Positions 15,693 through 25,824 of a stretch of DNA of 64,000 nt are shown here, one piece after another. This DNA comes from an uncultured Chitinophagaceae bacterium. Its GTDB lineage: Bacteria > Bacteroidota > Bacteroidia > Chitinophagales > Chitinophagaceae. The notes beneath the pieces were generated by a model. That model was not told the origin of the DNA. It saw nothing but the letters and a program-made list of their open reading frames with translations, and searched no databases. A program made the position numbers and the translations under genes. Within the stretch, counting starts at the first letter, position 1. The number at the start of each line of letters is the position of its first letter. The stretch spans positions 1-64,000 of the forward strand of contig CALMED010000012.1 of assembly GCA_937862815.1 (NCBI GenBank), read 5' to 3'.

Positions 15693-18203
15693 TCACACCC
15701 GGTCTACGTCGGCAATCACCACAACACTCTTAAATGATGCATGATTGTGCAGGTGTGCCTCCTGCGCAAGAATTCCCTCTTTGCACGATTGTATGATCCG
15801 GGCATCTTTGGGCAGCTTAAACACCAATTCCATGATGTACTGGTTCCGGACGCGGTTGACCACGGGCTCCGCGGGCCCCACCATGTAGGGTCCGAACAGT
15901 GGCTGAAGGTTGGTGGCGAACAATTGCGCCGCCGCTGTCACCACTTCACGGTGGCGGTGCCTGAAGGTGAGCTCAATCACCCGGGTAAAAGGCGGGTAGG
16001 AAAACTGGCGCCGTCCCTGTAATTCAAATGTGTAAAATGCCTTGTAGTCGTGTGCCTTTACATACTGCAGCACGGGGTGTTGTGTCTGCGCCACCTGCAC
16101 TAATACCCTTCCGCTGGCATCCTTACGGCCCGCCCTTCCGCTCACCTGTTCCATCAATTGAAAGGCCCGTTCATTCACCCGGAAATCGGCGAAGCTGAAC
16201 AGGCTGTCGGCATCCAGGATGCCCACCAGGTTTACGTGCTCAAAGTCGAGCCCTTTTACCACCATCTGTGTTCCCACCAGTATGTCAATTTTCTGCTGTT
16301 CAAACTGCTGAATCAGCTGGTCGTGCGCCGTTTTTCCGCTCACGGTGTCGTAATCCATGCGGGCCACCCGTGCTGCCGGAAATAAATCCTGCAGGTGCTC
16401 TTCCACTTTCTCGGTACCAAAACTCAACTTCATAAAATCATGGCTGCCACAGGCCTCGCAGGTCTGCAGCACCGGGTAAACCGTTCCGCAATAATGGCAC
16501 TGCAATTTATTCTTGAATTTATGAAACGTCAGACTCACGTCGCAATACCGGCAATGCGGTATCCAGCCACAGGCTTTGCACACATGATGCGGGGTGTGTC
16601 CCCGCCTGTTCTGGAAGAGGATGACCTGCTTCTTTTGCTCCAGCGATTGGGCAATGGCCTCCTGCAAGAGTGGAGCCACCATTACCTTCTCTTTCAGTTG
16701 CTGAAACAGGGGTTTGGTGTCAATGATATCGAGCACCGGCAGTTCACCCGCTCCGTAACGCTCCATCAGTTCCACCAAACCGTACTTGCCGGTCTGTGTG
16801 TTGTAATAGGTTTCCACGCCGGGCGTACCACTGCCCAGCAGAACTTTTGCCCCGAGTAACTGTGCATAATAAATGGCCGCATCGCGGGCGTGGTAACGGG
16901 GTGCCGGTTGTTGCTGCTTGTAAGATGGATCATGCTCTTCGTCGCAGACGATGAGACCCAGGTCGCAAAACGGTAAAAAAAGGGCACTGCGGGCGCCCAG
17001 CACCATTTTCAGTTCGCCGGATTTCACCTTGTTCCAGATTTCAATGCGTTCATTCTGGTTAAACTTGCTGTGATAGATGCCGATGTATCCACCAAAATGT
17101 TGCTGCAGGCGCCGGATGAGTTGCGCCGTGAGTGCGATTTCCGGCAGCAGGTACAACACCTGCTGTCCGTTGCGGATTGCCGCTTCCATCAGCTTAATGT
17201 ACAGCTGTGTCTTACCGCTTCCGGTAACACCGTGCAGCAGGCAAACGGACTTTTCCCTGAAAGAGTGCACCACTTCGTCGCAGGCCCGTTGCTGCTGCTC
17301 TGTAAGTGTAAAATCGATCTGGATGTTGCGGGGGAGGTTGCGCAAACGGTCAACCTGCCGCTTATCCAGCCAGAGGATTCCTTTATCCACCAACCCTTTC
17401 AGCTGGGCATCGCTGGCGCCGCTTTTTTTCAGCAGCGCCGGCCGGGTCACCTCCCCTTCTGTTTTGAGCAGATGCAGATAACTCAGCAACAACTCCATTT
17501 GCCTGGGGGCACGGCTCCAGTTGTTCAGCAGTTCGCTCAGTTGCTCTTCGTTATCGTACTGCGGATTCAGCAGGACAAAGGTTTCTTTTTTAGCGGTATA
17601 GGTTTCCTTAAGCGCTTCCCATACAAAGCAGACCCTTTTGTCGATGAGCCGTTTCACCACCGGGTATACGTGCGATGTATCCAGTATCTGTTGCACTTCG
17701 GGAAGTTTCAATTCCTTGCGGATGAGCAGGGCTTCGGCCACCAGGTACTCATCGTGGTCGAGTGCCGTGAAATCATCGCCGGCTTCTTCGTTGAACAGCA
17801 GGATCGTCTCGCTGCTCAGCTTGAAATGCGCAGGCAGCGCCGCTGCCATCACTTCCCCTTCGCTGCAGAGGTAGTACCCCGCCATCCATTCCCAGAGCTG
17901 TAACTGTTTTGGATGTACCACCGGCTCCACATCCAGCACATTGAGGATGGTCTTGGGGTCAAAGGCGGCTGGTTTCTGCGCATGGATGCGTTTTACCACA
18001 CCTGCGTACCGCTTTTTCCGCAGTTCCACCTCCACACGAATCCCCACCCGCATCTCCGGGCGGAGCCGTTCGGGCACCGACCAGGTGTAGGTACGCGGGA
18101 GGGCCAGCGGGATGATCACATCCGCATAGAGCTCCCCTCCCGCTGTGTCGGAGGCAAAGAGATCGTTACCTGAAATGATATGCGTGGAAGACTCCTGCGA
18201 CAT
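15693..18203 (-). CDS. priA: Primosomal protein N' (PriA helicase)
   Basis: 3'-5' superfamily 2 helicase that restarts stalled replication forks. The 836-residue protein has the N-terminal DNA-binding domain, Walker A GVTGSGKTQLY, DEEH box (VCDEEHDPSYKQQQ), motif VI region (QVSGRAGRKDASG), and between them two zinc clusters (CKACGWIPHCRYC and CHYCGTVYPVLQTCEACG). All catalytic features are intact. A TAATTTTA box lies 7 nt before the start codon. It ends 22 bp from the convergent carotenoid oxygenase gene. Confidence 0.95.
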   Translation of the reverse strand: MSQESSTHIISGNDLFASDTAGGELYADVIIPLALPRTYTWSVPERLRPEMRVGIRVEVELRKKRYAGVVKRIHAQKPAAFDPKTILNVLDVEPVVHPKQLQLWEWMAGYYLCSEGEVMAAALPAHFKLSSETILLFNEEAGDDFTALDHDEYLVAEALLIRKELKLPEVQQILDTSHVYPVVKRLIDKRVCFVWEALKETYTAKKETFVLLNPQYDNEEQLSELLNNWSRAPRQMELLLSYLHLLKTEGEVTRPALLKKSGASDAQLKGLVDKGILWLDKRQVDRLRNLPRNIQIDFTLTEQQQRACDEVVHSFREKSVCLLHGVTGSGKTQLYIKLMEAAIRNGQQVLYLLPEIALTAQLIRRLQQHFGGYIGIYHSKFNQNERIEIWNKVKSGELKMVLGARSALFLPFCDLGLIVCDEEHDPSYKQQQPAPRYHARDAAIYYAQLLGAKVLLGSGTPGVETYYNTQTGKYGLVELMERYGAGELPVLDIIDTKPLFQQLKEKVMVAPLLQEAIAQSLEQKKQVILFQNRRGHTPHHVCKACGWIPHCRYCDVSLTFHKFKNKLQCHYCGTVYPVLQTCEACGSHDFMKLSFGTEKVEEHLQDLFPAARVARMDYDTVSGKTAHDQLIQQFEQQKIDILVGTQMVVKGLDFEHVNLVGILDADSLFSFADFRVNERAFQLMEQVSGRAGRKDASGRVLVQVAQTQHPVLQYVKAHDYKAFYTFELQGRRQFSYPPFTRVIELTFRHRHREVVTAAAQLFATNLQPLFGPYMVGPAEPVVNRVRNQYIMELVFKLPKDARIIQSCKEGILAQEAHLHNHASFKSVVVIADVDRV

Positions 18204-18246
18204 GCAGGGCTAAAATTAGGGAAGTCCGGCTACAAAGACCCTGTGC

Positions 18247-19023
18247 TTACGATGTACGCCCGGGCAGTGCGATCCACGAAGCCTGGTACTCCAGCAATTT
18301 GGCTTCCATCAGGCACCATACCTTCTGTTTCAACTCTTCCACCTGGTAGGGACTGTATCCTTCGGGTGAAACTTCTTCGAGGTAGACCGTCCGCAACCGT
18401 CCCGGCGACAGGGCAAAAATGCTGCGCCAGTGCATGCGGTCCACTGCATCCAGAAAGAGCAGGGGCTTGATGGGCGTCTGCGTTTCAATGGCCAGCTTAA
18501 AGGCCCCGTCGTAAAAATGGCCCAGTGGCTGGCTGCTCATGTTAAAGGTTCCTTCCGGAGCGATGAAGATAGAAATACCCCTGTTCAACACGTTTTTTAA
18601 AATTTGAAGACTGCGGGCTCTTGCTTCCGCGCTGCCCCGTGCCACGGGTACCACAGCGGCATTGTAAATAAGACCAAACACCGGCACTTTGCCCATCTCC
18701 GCCTTACCCAGCACCCGCAGCGGACGACGGATGGCCTTGAGCAGTTGCGGGATGTCCATGTACGAATTGTGATTGCTGATAAAAATGTACGACTGACCGG
18801 CAGCCGGCTCCTGCTCCACGATCCGCAGGTGCCAGATGCCAATCAGGAACAGCCACACATCGGCCCAGAGGTGTGCCAGCCGCATCACGGCGTTGCCGCC
18901 CCTGTATTTCCCAAAGAAGGAAGCCACCACCACAAAGGGCACCAGCACAAACATGATCAGCACAAAGAGGATCATGGCATACAGGGCAAAAACGAACTGA
19001 AAAGACTTCACAACTGGTTTCAT
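18247..19023 (-). CDS. 1-acyl-sn-glycerol-3-phosphate acyltransferase-like protein
   Basis: Membrane-bound PlsC-family acyltransferase that probably adds the second fatty acid in phospholipid synthesis. The 258-residue protein has an N-terminal hydrophobic segment (about 8-35), the catalytic HNSYMD (HxxxxD), and IAPEGTFN in the position of the FPEGTRS motif. Specificity for lysophosphatidate is inferred from the family. It lies 30 bp downstream of the DUF4258 gene in a run of reverse-strand envelope genes. Confidence 0.87.
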   Translation of the reverse strand: MKPVVKSFQFVFALYAMILFVLIMFVLVPFVVVASFFGKYRGGNAVMRLAHLWADVWLFLIGIWHLRIVEQEPAAGQSYIFISNHNSYMDIPQLLKAIRRPLRVLGKAEMGKVPVFGLIYNAAVVPVARGSAEARARSLQILKNVLNRGISIFIAPEGTFNMSSQPLGHFYDGAFKLAIETQTPIKPLLFLDAVDRMHWRSIFALSPGRLRTVYLEEVSPEGYSPYQVEELKQKVWCLMEAKLLEYQASWIALPGRTS

Positions 19024-19053
19024 GCATGCGGTATTTGGTAACAGGCTAACCGG

Positions 19054-19479
19054 TTAACAACGGGGGCACTCCCAATCGTAGTCCAGGTCAATAACGGTAA
19101 CAATACTCAGGTGGCGTTGTTTGGGCGCTACGACCACGCGGATGCGCTGCCGGTCGCGCCGGGTGGTACCCTCCAGCGAATAGGTGGGTCCTCCGGCTGC
19201 CTGCAGATCGCTTTTGCGGTAATTCACCTGGGCCAGTTGTACGATCTCTTTCACTTCCTCCTGCGAAATGCGGCGGCACTGCATGCGGCAGCGGGCATGT
19301 TTGGTGAAATAGTACACCTGCCCGGGGTCGCGGAAGCGTTCGAGGATTCGTTTCCCGGATGATGTTGCAGTTTCTTTGCGGGAAGTATCGGTAACCGGCA
19401 CTCTGCTGCAACCGTTGCGCAGCAGGAGGGCAGTCACCACCAGCAATGCAAAGAGAATGTAGGGAAGCGCTTTTTTCAT
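19054..19479 (-). CDS. DUF4258 protein, membrane-anchored
   Basis: A 141-residue protein with an N-terminal hydrophobic anchor (MKKALPYILFALLVVTALLL) ending near a cysteine at ~24, which may be a lipobox. It then has a DUF4258 domain with the typical YFTKHARCRMQCRRIS start. DUF4258 folds are small RelE/toxin-like or nuclease-like domains of unclear function, but the membrane anchor argues against a cytoplasmic toxin. The start at 19479 is preferred because the upstream frame overlaps the GT9 gene. Spacing is 10 bp to GT9 and 30 bp to the acyltransferase. Confidence 0.8.
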   Translation of the reverse strand: MKKALPYILFALLVVTALLLRNGCSRVPVTDTSRKETATSSGKRILERFRDPGQVYYFTKHARCRMQCRRISQEEVKEIVQLAQVNYRKSDLQAAGGPTYSLEGTTRRDRQRIRVVVAPKQRHLSIVTVIDLDYDWECPRC

Positions 19480-19489
19480 ACAATCTGTT

Positions 19490-20485
19490 TTAACGCAGTT
19501 CCTTTGCCCAGCGCAGCGCCGTATCGGCGATCTGCTGCAGGTCTTGCCGGTGCATACAGTTAAAATGCTGTTTCGGGCAGGCGGCATAACCGGTGGCGGA
19601 ACAAGGGCGGCACGACAGCCCGCCTGCTTCAAAGGCCTTAGCGGGGACCGGCCGGTTTCCAAAGTAAGGTATTCTGCCGAACTGGGGCAACGTGTTTCCC
19701 CAAAGGCTGATTACCGGCCGCTGAAAAGCCGCCGCCACCTGCAACCAGCCGTGATCATGACCTATCAGCAGTTTTGATTTACGGATGAGATCGGCCGTTT
19801 CGTGCACAGTGAATTTTCCGCAGGCATTGTAGATCTTTACGGGGTCCGATGCAGCGATCCGATCGCCCCGCTCTTTGTCTTCCGGCGCTCCCACCAGCAC
19901 CAGTGGATGATGGATCCGTTCGCAAAGCCCGATCAGTTGCTCCACCGGCAGCAGGCGGGTGGGATGATCTGCCTGCAGGGAAAGGGCCAGGTAGCCGGCC
20001 ACATGCGAATGAGGCAAATCCGCCTGGCGGATGGTTTCCGCAGCGGGTATCACATAGTCAATTCCTTTGTGATCGTTCATTACTCCCAATGGCTGAACGG
20101 TTTCAAAGAAACGCTGTACCAGCTGCTCCTGTGGCAAGCGGTTGATGCCGGTGGTACGCAGCAGCCATTCGTTCCACCGCTGATCGGGCAGCATCAACGA
20201 GCGGATACGGAGCAGTTTCCGGAGACGATGGGTGGTGGCATCGCGATGGAAGTCCACCATCACATCGTAACCCTCTTCCTGTAAGTTGTGCCGGAGTATG
20301 TCATCGTTGTCGTGCAGGTAAAAAAACTTACGTACATGCGGGTTGGTGGAGATAACGGTATGATACCGGAAATCCGTCAGAAAATGTATTTCTGCCTCCT
20401 GTAACTGCGTATGCAGACTGCGCAGCACAGGCGTGGTGAGCAGTACATCGCCCATCGAGGTATAACAAACCACCAATACCTTCAT
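19490..20485 (-). CDS. Glycosyltransferase family 9 (heptosyltransferase-like)
   Basis: A 331-residue GT-B enzyme of family 9, which adds ADP-heptose or related sugars to the lipopolysaccharide core at the cytoplasmic face. It starts MKVLVVCYTSMGDVLLTTPVLRSL, the family N-terminal motif, and has the C-terminal donor-binding region GHDHGWLQVAAAFQRPVISLWG. The tail has a cluster of cysteines (CRPCSATGYAACPKQHFNC), seen in many Bacteroidota relatives. Acceptor not determinable. It lies 43 bp downstream of the MFS gene. Confidence 0.88.
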   Translation of the reverse strand: MKVLVVCYTSMGDVLLTTPVLRSLHTQLQEAEIHFLTDFRYHTVISTNPHVRKFFYLHDNDDILRHNLQEEGYDVMVDFHRDATTHRLRKLLRIRSLMLPDQRWNEWLLRTTGINRLPQEQLVQRFFETVQPLGVMNDHKGIDYVIPAAETIRQADLPHSHVAGYLALSLQADHPTRLLPVEQLIGLCERIHHPLVLVGAPEDKERGDRIAASDPVKIYNACGKFTVHETADLIRKSKLLIGHDHGWLQVAAAFQRPVISLWGNTLPQFGRIPYFGNRPVPAKAFEAGGLSCRPCSATGYAACPKQHFNCMHRQDLQQIADTALRWAKELR

Positions 20486-20528
20486 GGCATATTTGTTGAG
20501 TTACCCGCAGAGGATGCAGTAAAAGCCG

Positions 20529-21788
20529 TCATGGCAGCATTTCTTCCCCCTCAAGGTAGTTGAGATCTTTGTGAAAGGTTTCTTCGGTAAAATAAGCGGC
20601 CACCAGTGTAATCGTAATCACTATCACGCCGGTTACGATGCCGCTCTGTGTGAGACCCCAGCCCCAGGTTTTCTGGAACAGGTTGAGAAATAGCAGGTTG
20701 ATCAGGGGCAACGCTCCCCGCACCATGTTGGGTATGGTGGTGGCAGCCGTGGCCCGCAGGTTGGTGCCAAACTGTTCGGCGCCCATGGTCACAAAAATGG
20801 CCCAGAAGCCCGTGCTGAATCCCAGCAGGGTGCAGATGGCATACATGGTGGCATCGCTGCGGTTGAGGGGCGAAAAGAAGAGGGCGATTGCGATGATGGT
20901 GAGCCCGTAATACAGGTACAGGGCTTTCTTCCGGCTTTTGAAATACTGGCTTACAAACCCGATCAGGATATCGCCCACTGCGATGGCGGCGTACGCATAC
21001 ATGATGGCCCGGCCGCTTTCGATGGCCGTTTCGCCATAAAATTCGCCGGCGAAACGATTGCTGAGATTCACGAGAATACCGATCACATACCAGGTGGGCA
21101 GCCCGATGAGGATGGCCAGGATGTATTTCCGGAACCGCCGGCGGTTATTAAAAAACATCAGCACATTTCCTTTGCTTACGTTGCTGTGCTTTACCTGCTC
21201 AAACATGCCGCTCTCGGCTACGCTTACCCGAAGCAACAGCAGGCCTATGCCCAGTCCGCCGCCAATTTTGTAACAGAGCCGCCAGTCGTTCGTGAATTTA
21301 TACGTGAAGTACGCAAAAACAGCGCCGAATAATCCCACTCCTGCCACCAGCGAGGTGCCGATACCCCGTTTTTTTTGGGGCAACAGTTCGCTCACCAGGG
21401 TGATGCCCGCGCCCAGTTCTCCGGCCAGCCCGATGCCGGCGGCAAAACGGGCGTAGGCGTACTGATCTACCGTCTGCACAAAGCCGGTGAGAAAATTAGC
21501 TACCGAATAGAGGAGAATGGAACCAAACAAAACGCTCAGTCTTCCTTTTTTATCCCCCAATGTTCCCCAGAGGATGCCCCCAATGAGGAGGCCCACCATC
21601 TGCCAGTTAATGATTTTGGTGCTGGCGGCGATGGCAGCCGGGCTGTCGGTCAGATCCACCCCCACCCCGGCGAGGCTGGGTTCGCGAACAATGGTAAAGA
21701 GCAGCAGATCGTAGATATCTACAAAATAGCCCAGTGCAGCCACCACCACGGCCAGTGAAAAAATGGAATGTTCTTTGGGTGCCTTCAT
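20529..21788 (-). CDS. MFS transporter
   Basis: A 419-residue major facilitator with about 12 hydrophobic segments. The loop between helices 2 and 3 reads GGILWGTLGDKKGRLSVLFGS, a clear MFS motif A, and helix 4-5 contains GAGITLVSELLPQKKRGIGTS, typical of the sugar/metabolite:H+ symporter branch. The substrate is unknown. The start at 21788 (MKAPKEHSIFSLAVV) fits the first helix; the 67 extra upstream codons would overlap the DedA gene. Only 5 bp separate it from the DedA gene, implying co-transcription. Confidence 0.88.
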   Translation of the reverse strand: MKAPKEHSIFSLAVVVAALGYFVDIYDLLLFTIVREPSLAGVGVDLTDSPAAIAASTKIINWQMVGLLIGGILWGTLGDKKGRLSVLFGSILLYSVANFLTGFVQTVDQYAYARFAAGIGLAGELGAGITLVSELLPQKKRGIGTSLVAGVGLFGAVFAYFTYKFTNDWRLCYKIGGGLGIGLLLLRVSVAESGMFEQVKHSNVSKGNVLMFFNNRRRFRKYILAILIGLPTWYVIGILVNLSNRFAGEFYGETAIESGRAIMYAYAAIAVGDILIGFVSQYFKSRKKALYLYYGLTIIAIALFFSPLNRSDATMYAICTLLGFSTGFWAIFVTMGAEQFGTNLRATAATTIPNMVRGALPLINLLFLNLFQKTWGWGLTQSGIVTGVIVITITLVAAYFTEETFHKDLNYLEGEEMLP

Positions 21789-21793
21789 GTCCT

Positions 21794-22753
21794 TTATGGT
21801 TGCTGTGTATCTGCCGTCTTGCGTTTGCCGAAGAAAAATTTCCAGAGTACCGGTGCTGTAGTTACGGCAATGATGATGATAACAATCAGCTCCAGCTTGT
21901 CTTTCAGTTCCACGCCAAACTGGTTCTTCACCCAGATCTGCAGGAAGTGGCCTGCAAAAATCATGCTCACCACCCAGGCAATGCACCCCACCACATTGTA
22001 AAAAACAAATTTCTTCCGGTCCATTTCCACAATACCGGCCACGATGGGGGCAAACGTACGGATAAAGGGCAGGAAGCGGGCGAAAACGATCGCAGCTCCG
22101 CCGTGTTTTTCGTAGAAGTCATGCGCTTCGTGGAGGTAGCGCTTTTTGAACAGCAGATTGTCTTTCCAGTGGTACATGGTGGGTCCTACTTTCCGGCCCG
22201 TCCAGTAACCTACCGTGTTGCCCAGAATGCCGGCCACGGCCAGCAGCGAACAGAGCACCAGCAGTTCCAGCCATTCGTTGCCCAGCCCGCCCAGGCCAAT
22301 CAGCCGCAGAAACTCATTGGCCAGGTTGCTGCTGTAAATACCGGCCACAAACAGCAGGCTGTCGCCCGGCAGGAAAAAACCGGCAAACAAACCGGTTTCG
22401 GCAAAAATGATGAAGAGCAGCAGCCAGAGTCCCCCGTACTTGATGTAGAACATGGGATTGACAATGTCTTTCCATGTAAACTTCTTCTGCAGGGTGATGG
22501 TAGCCCCCTCCTGCAGCTGGTTGAGGCCAAAGCGCTGCTCCGGGTAGTCTTTGCCGCTGAACGTGACCGTATCGCCGGCAGACGGGGTGATGGTGGCAAA
22601 ACCATCGGCCGTGGTGGCGTATTCTGTTCCATCCACGATGAACTTACCCACCGGCGCTTCATATTGGTTGAAAATGCGGAGTTTAACCGGCTGCTGTGCG
22701 TCGGCCGGCAGGATGCTGCACAGGAATAAAAAAACTACGATGATCCGTTTCAT
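21794..22753 (-). CDS. DedA/SNARE-associated membrane protein with periplasmic beta domain
   Basis: A 319-residue protein. Residues 1-20 are a signal peptide (MKRIIVVFLFLCSILPADAQ), about 22-92 a small beta-rich domain reminiscent of carboxypeptidase-regulatory folds, and about 100-315 a DedA domain. The DedA part has the conserved GFFLPGDSLL (125-134) and ARFLPFIRTFAPIVAG blocks, with acidic and arginine residues thought to matter for lipid-carrier or ion translocation. Classic DedA proteins lack the N-terminal exported domain, so this is an unusual architecture. Tightly linked to the MFS gene. Confidence 0.85.
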   Translation of the reverse strand: MKRIIVVFLFLCSILPADAQQPVKLRIFNQYEAPVGKFIVDGTEYATTADGFATITPSAGDTVTFSGKDYPEQRFGLNQLQEGATITLQKKFTWKDIVNPMFYIKYGGLWLLLFIIFAETGLFAGFFLPGDSLLFVAGIYSSNLANEFLRLIGLGGLGNEWLELLVLCSLLAVAGILGNTVGYWTGRKVGPTMYHWKDNLLFKKRYLHEAHDFYEKHGGAAIVFARFLPFIRTFAPIVAGIVEMDRKKFVFYNVVGCIAWVVSMIFAGHFLQIWVKNQFGVELKDKLELIVIIIIAVTTAPVLWKFFFGKRKTADTQQP

Positions 22754-22784
22754 GCAAGCTGTGTAATTCGATTGAAAAATGTGA

Positions 22785-24023
22785 TTATGCTTCGGCCAGT
22801 TCGCCTTCCCATTTGCTTACCACCGAAGTAGCCAGGGCGTTACCCACTACATTGGTCATACTGCGGAACATATCGCAGAAATGATCAATGGGCAGAATAA
22901 GCGCCACTCCCTCCGGTGGAATGTCGAACATGGCACAGGTAGCCAGCACCACCACCAGCGATGCGCGGGGTACGCCGGCAATCCCTTTGCTGGTCAGCAT
23001 CAACACCACCAGCATCAGGAGTTGAGTGGCCAGGTCGAGCTGTACCCCGTAGGCCTGGGCAATGGCAAGACTGGCAAAGGTCATGTACATCATGCTTCCG
23101 TCGAGGTTAAATGAATAACCGAGGGGCAGCACGAAGGCCACGATGCGGTCGCGGCAGCCAAAACGTTCCAGTTCTTCTGTGAGCTTGGGAAAGACGGCTT
23201 CGCTGCTGGTGGTACTGAAGGCAATGAGCAGTGGACCGCCGATCCGCTGTAAAAGCGTCTTCATGCGTGCCCCCAGGATCAGGTACCCCACGCCGATGAG
23301 CAGGAGCCAAAGGATGGCAATGCCCAGCAGGAAATAAGCAAAATAGATCAGGTAAAACTGAAAGATGCCCAGGCCTTTTGCGGCTACCACGGCAGACAAG
23401 GCACCAAAAACCCCCAGGGGAGCAAAGTTCATTACATAATTCACCATTTTGAGGATGATGTGCGAGGTCACATCCAGGGCCTTGATCAGCGGCCTGGCAA
23501 AATCGCCCATGGCAGCGCCGGCCACACCAAAGAAGATGGAGAACACAACAATCTGCAGAATTTCGTTGGTAGCCATGGCTTCAAATACACTTTTGGGCAC
23601 CACGTGCTCTACGAAGTTTTGCAGCGAAAAGGCGGAGGTTTTGGTCATCAGATCCTTTACGCCTTCCGTATCGGCCTGTGATAGATCAATGTAGCTGCCC
23701 GGTTTGAACACATTCACCAACAGCATCCCCAGCAACAGTGAGGCCAGTGAAGCCGTGATGAACCAGAGCAGGGCCTTCCCTCCCACCCGGCCCACGGCTT
23801 TGAGATCGCCCAGTTTGGCAATGCCCACCACCAGCGTGGAAAAAACCAGCGGGGCAATGATCATCTGCACGAGGCGGATAAAAATGGTGCTGAGCAGTTT
23901 GATGTTTTTGGAGAAGCTGGCGATCCAGGCATCCGATGCGTTTACATGCACGATGTACCCCACAATGATCCCCACGACCATTGATACAATGATGTAAAAG
24001 GTAAGCCGGTTGCCTTTGCCCAT
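22785..24023 (-). CDS. Dicarboxylate/amino acid:cation symporter
   Basis: A 412-residue DAACS-family transporter (GltP/DctA/GltT type) that imports glutamate, aspartate or C4-dicarboxylates with Na+ or H+. It keeps the serine-rich re-entrant loop (LIAFSTTSSEAVFPKLTEEL), the NLDGSMMYMTFASLAIAQ motif and the C-terminal DHFCDMFRSMTNVVGNALA block, where Asp and Arg bind the substrate. An arginine in that last motif favours acidic amino acids or dicarboxylates. The start at 24023 (MGKGNRLTFYII) matches the family. Confidence 0.92.
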   Translation of the reverse strand: MGKGNRLTFYIIVSMVVGIIVGYIVHVNASDAWIASFSKNIKLLSTIFIRLVQMIIAPLVFSTLVVGIAKLGDLKAVGRVGGKALLWFITASLASLLLGMLLVNVFKPGSYIDLSQADTEGVKDLMTKTSAFSLQNFVEHVVPKSVFEAMATNEILQIVVFSIFFGVAGAAMGDFARPLIKALDVTSHIILKMVNYVMNFAPLGVFGALSAVVAAKGLGIFQFYLIYFAYFLLGIAILWLLLIGVGYLILGARMKTLLQRIGGPLLIAFSTTSSEAVFPKLTEELERFGCRDRIVAFVLPLGYSFNLDGSMMYMTFASLAIAQAYGVQLDLATQLLMLVVLMLTSKGIAGVPRASLVVVLATCAMFDIPPEGVALILPIDHFCDMFRSMTNVVGNALATSVVSKWEGELAEA

Positions 24024-24176
24024 GCGGTTGCTGGTTTGAGGGCAGCAAGATAATACTTTCACTGTGAACGTGTGACCGCCCTCTTTAAAAATCCGGCCGT
24101 TGGTAAAATGATCGTTTGGCATTACCGGGAATTGTTTATTTTCCCGCTTTCATCACCAAACCATCGTATATAATTT

Positions 24177-25709
24177 ATGAGTTTGTTCATCAAGAAGCCG
24201 CTCGACCAGATGCTGGCGCAGGCGGAAGGGAAAGGATTGAAGCGTACGTTGGGCGCGGGCAACCTGGTGGCACTGGGTATCGGCGCTATCATTGGCGCCG
24301 GCCTCTTTGTGCGCACGGCTGCAGCAGCCGGGCAGGCAGCCGGACCGGCCGTTACCATTTCGTTTATCATTGCTGCAATCGGCTGTGCTTTTGCCGGCCT
24401 TTGCTATGCGGAATTTGCCGCCATGATCCCCATCGCCGGAAGCGCCTATGCCTACAGCTACACCACCATGGGCGAATTGGTGGCCTGGATCATCGGCTGG
24501 GCCCTGATCATGGAATATGCCCTGGGTGCCGCCACCGTTTCCATCGCCTGGAGCGAATACCTCAATAAGCTGCTGGGAGGCGCCATCCCCTATGAATGGT
24601 GCCACTCGCCTTTTGAAAGTTATACCGATTCGTCGGGTGTGCACCACTCCGGCATACTCAACGCGCCGGCCCTCGTCATCCTGCTGTTGCTTACCCTGCT
24701 GCTCATCAAGGGCACACAGGAATCGGCGCTGGTAAACGCCGTGATCGTATTCATCAAAGTGGCCATCGTGGTGCTGTTTATCGCCATCGGCTGGCAATTT
24801 ATAAAACCCGAAAATCACACCCCCTACATGATCCCCGCCGGCACCCCACCGGTGCTTGACCAGGCGGGTAAAGTGATCGCCGAATACACCGGCGTGTTCA
24901 AGCACGGCTGGGGCGGCATACTGGGAGGAGCCGCCATTGTGTTCTTCGCCTTCATTGGCTTCGACGCGGTGAGCACGGCCGCACAGGAAGCCAAAAACCC
25001 CAAACGCGACATGCCCATCGGCATCCTCGGTTCCCTGGTGGTATGTACCATTCTCTACATCCTGTTTGGACATGTTCTTACCGGGGTAGCCAGCTGGAAG
25101 GATTTTGTGGATCCGGAAAAAGGACGGGAAGCATCAGTAGCTTACGCCATCTCGGAATACATGACCGGCTATGGCTGGCTCGCCACTGCCGTTACCGTGG
25201 CCATCCTGGCAGGCTTCTCCTCGGTTATCCTCGTGATGCTGATGGGCCAGAGCCGGATATTTTACACCATGAGCAACGACGGCCTCATTCCGAAAGCGTT
25301 TGGCGAACTGCACCCGAAATTTAAAACACCCTACAAAGCCAACTGGATCCTGTTCTTATTTGTAGGATTGTTTGCCGCTTTTGTACCGGGTCATGTGGCC
25401 GGCGACCTTACCTCTTTTGGCACCCTCTTCGCATTCGTATTGGTAAGCGCGGGGGTGTGGATACTTCGGGTACGGGAACCCAACATCAAGCGGCCTTTCC
25501 GTGCACCGCTGGTGCCGGTGGTGTCTACGCTGGGCGTGCTGATTTGTGCCGGTATGATTGTGGCGTTAGACCAGCAAACCCTGAAAGTGGCATTTGGCTG
25601 GATGGGTGTTGGACTGGTGGTGTATTTTGTTTACAGCCGCCACCACAGCAAACTGCGCAATCCCGGCGACATCCTGCCCAAGGCCTCCGATTTCGAAAAG
25701 CAGGACTGA
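24177..25709 (+). CDS. APC-family amino acid permease
   Basis: A 510-residue membrane permease with about 12-14 helices, closest in pattern to cationic amino acid (CAT/YfnA-like) transporters. Helix 1 has [18 protein letters not shown], the substrate-binding unwound segment, and helix 6 has [25 protein letters not shown], a signature of the CAT branch. The substrate is not certain. It stands alone, divergent from the dicarboxylate symporter, and ends at a strong terminator. Confidence 0.9.
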   Translation: MSLFIKKPLDQMLAQAEGKGLKRTLGAGNLVALGIGAIIGAGLFVRTAAAAGQAAGPAVTISFIIAAIGCAFAGLCYAEFAAMIPIAGSAYAYSYTTMGELVAWIIGWALIMEYALGAATVSIAWSEYLNKLLGGAIPYEWCHSPFESYTDSSGVHHSGILNAPALVILLLLTLLLIKGTQESALVNAVIVFIKVAIVVLFIAIGWQFIKPENHTPYMIPAGTPPVLDQAGKVIAEYTGVFKHGWGGILGGAAIVFFAFIGFDAVSTAAQEAKNPKRDMPIGILGSLVVCTILYILFGHVLTGVASWKDFVDPEKGREASVAYAISEYMTGYGWLATAVTVAILAGFSSVILVMLMGQSRIFYTMSNDGLIPKAFGELHPKFKTPYKANWILFLFVGLFAAFVPGHVAGDLTSFGTLFAFVLVSAGVWILRVREPNIKRPFRAPLVPVVSTLGVLICAGMIVALDQQTLKVAFGWMGVGLVVYFVYSRHHSKLRNPGDILPKASDFEKQD

Positions 25710-25727
25710 TACCCCACCCTTCAAACG

Positions 25728-25766
25728 AGCCATCCGCCCTTCTTCTGAGAGCGGATGGCTTTTTTT
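25728..25766 (+). terminator. Rho-independent terminator after the amino acid permease
   Basis: Perfect 10-bp inverted repeat (AGCCATCCGC at 25728-25737, GCGGATGGCT at 25751-25760) with a 13-nt loop, followed by seven Ts. Confidence 0.9.
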
Positions 25767-25797
25767 ATGGATTGAACCAGCCGCGGAGGAAACTCCC

Positions 25798-25805
25798 TAC
25801 ATTTG
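25798..25805 (+). promoter_or_regulatory. -7 box of the yebC gene
   Basis: TACATTTG matches the -7 consensus; a TTG at 25772-25774 lies 23 nt upstream. The start codon at 25825 is 19 nt downstream. Confidence 0.55.
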
Positions 25806-25824
25806 CGCTCCAATCACATGCACT

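Noticed and set aside
17070..17903. 277-codon forward frame opposite priA
   Set aside because: Antisense to the priA N-terminal region, with no signal or domain.
24153..25073. 306-codon reverse frame opposite the amino acid permease
   Set aside because: Its composition is His/Gly rich, as expected for an antisense frame of a membrane protein; no family resemblance.
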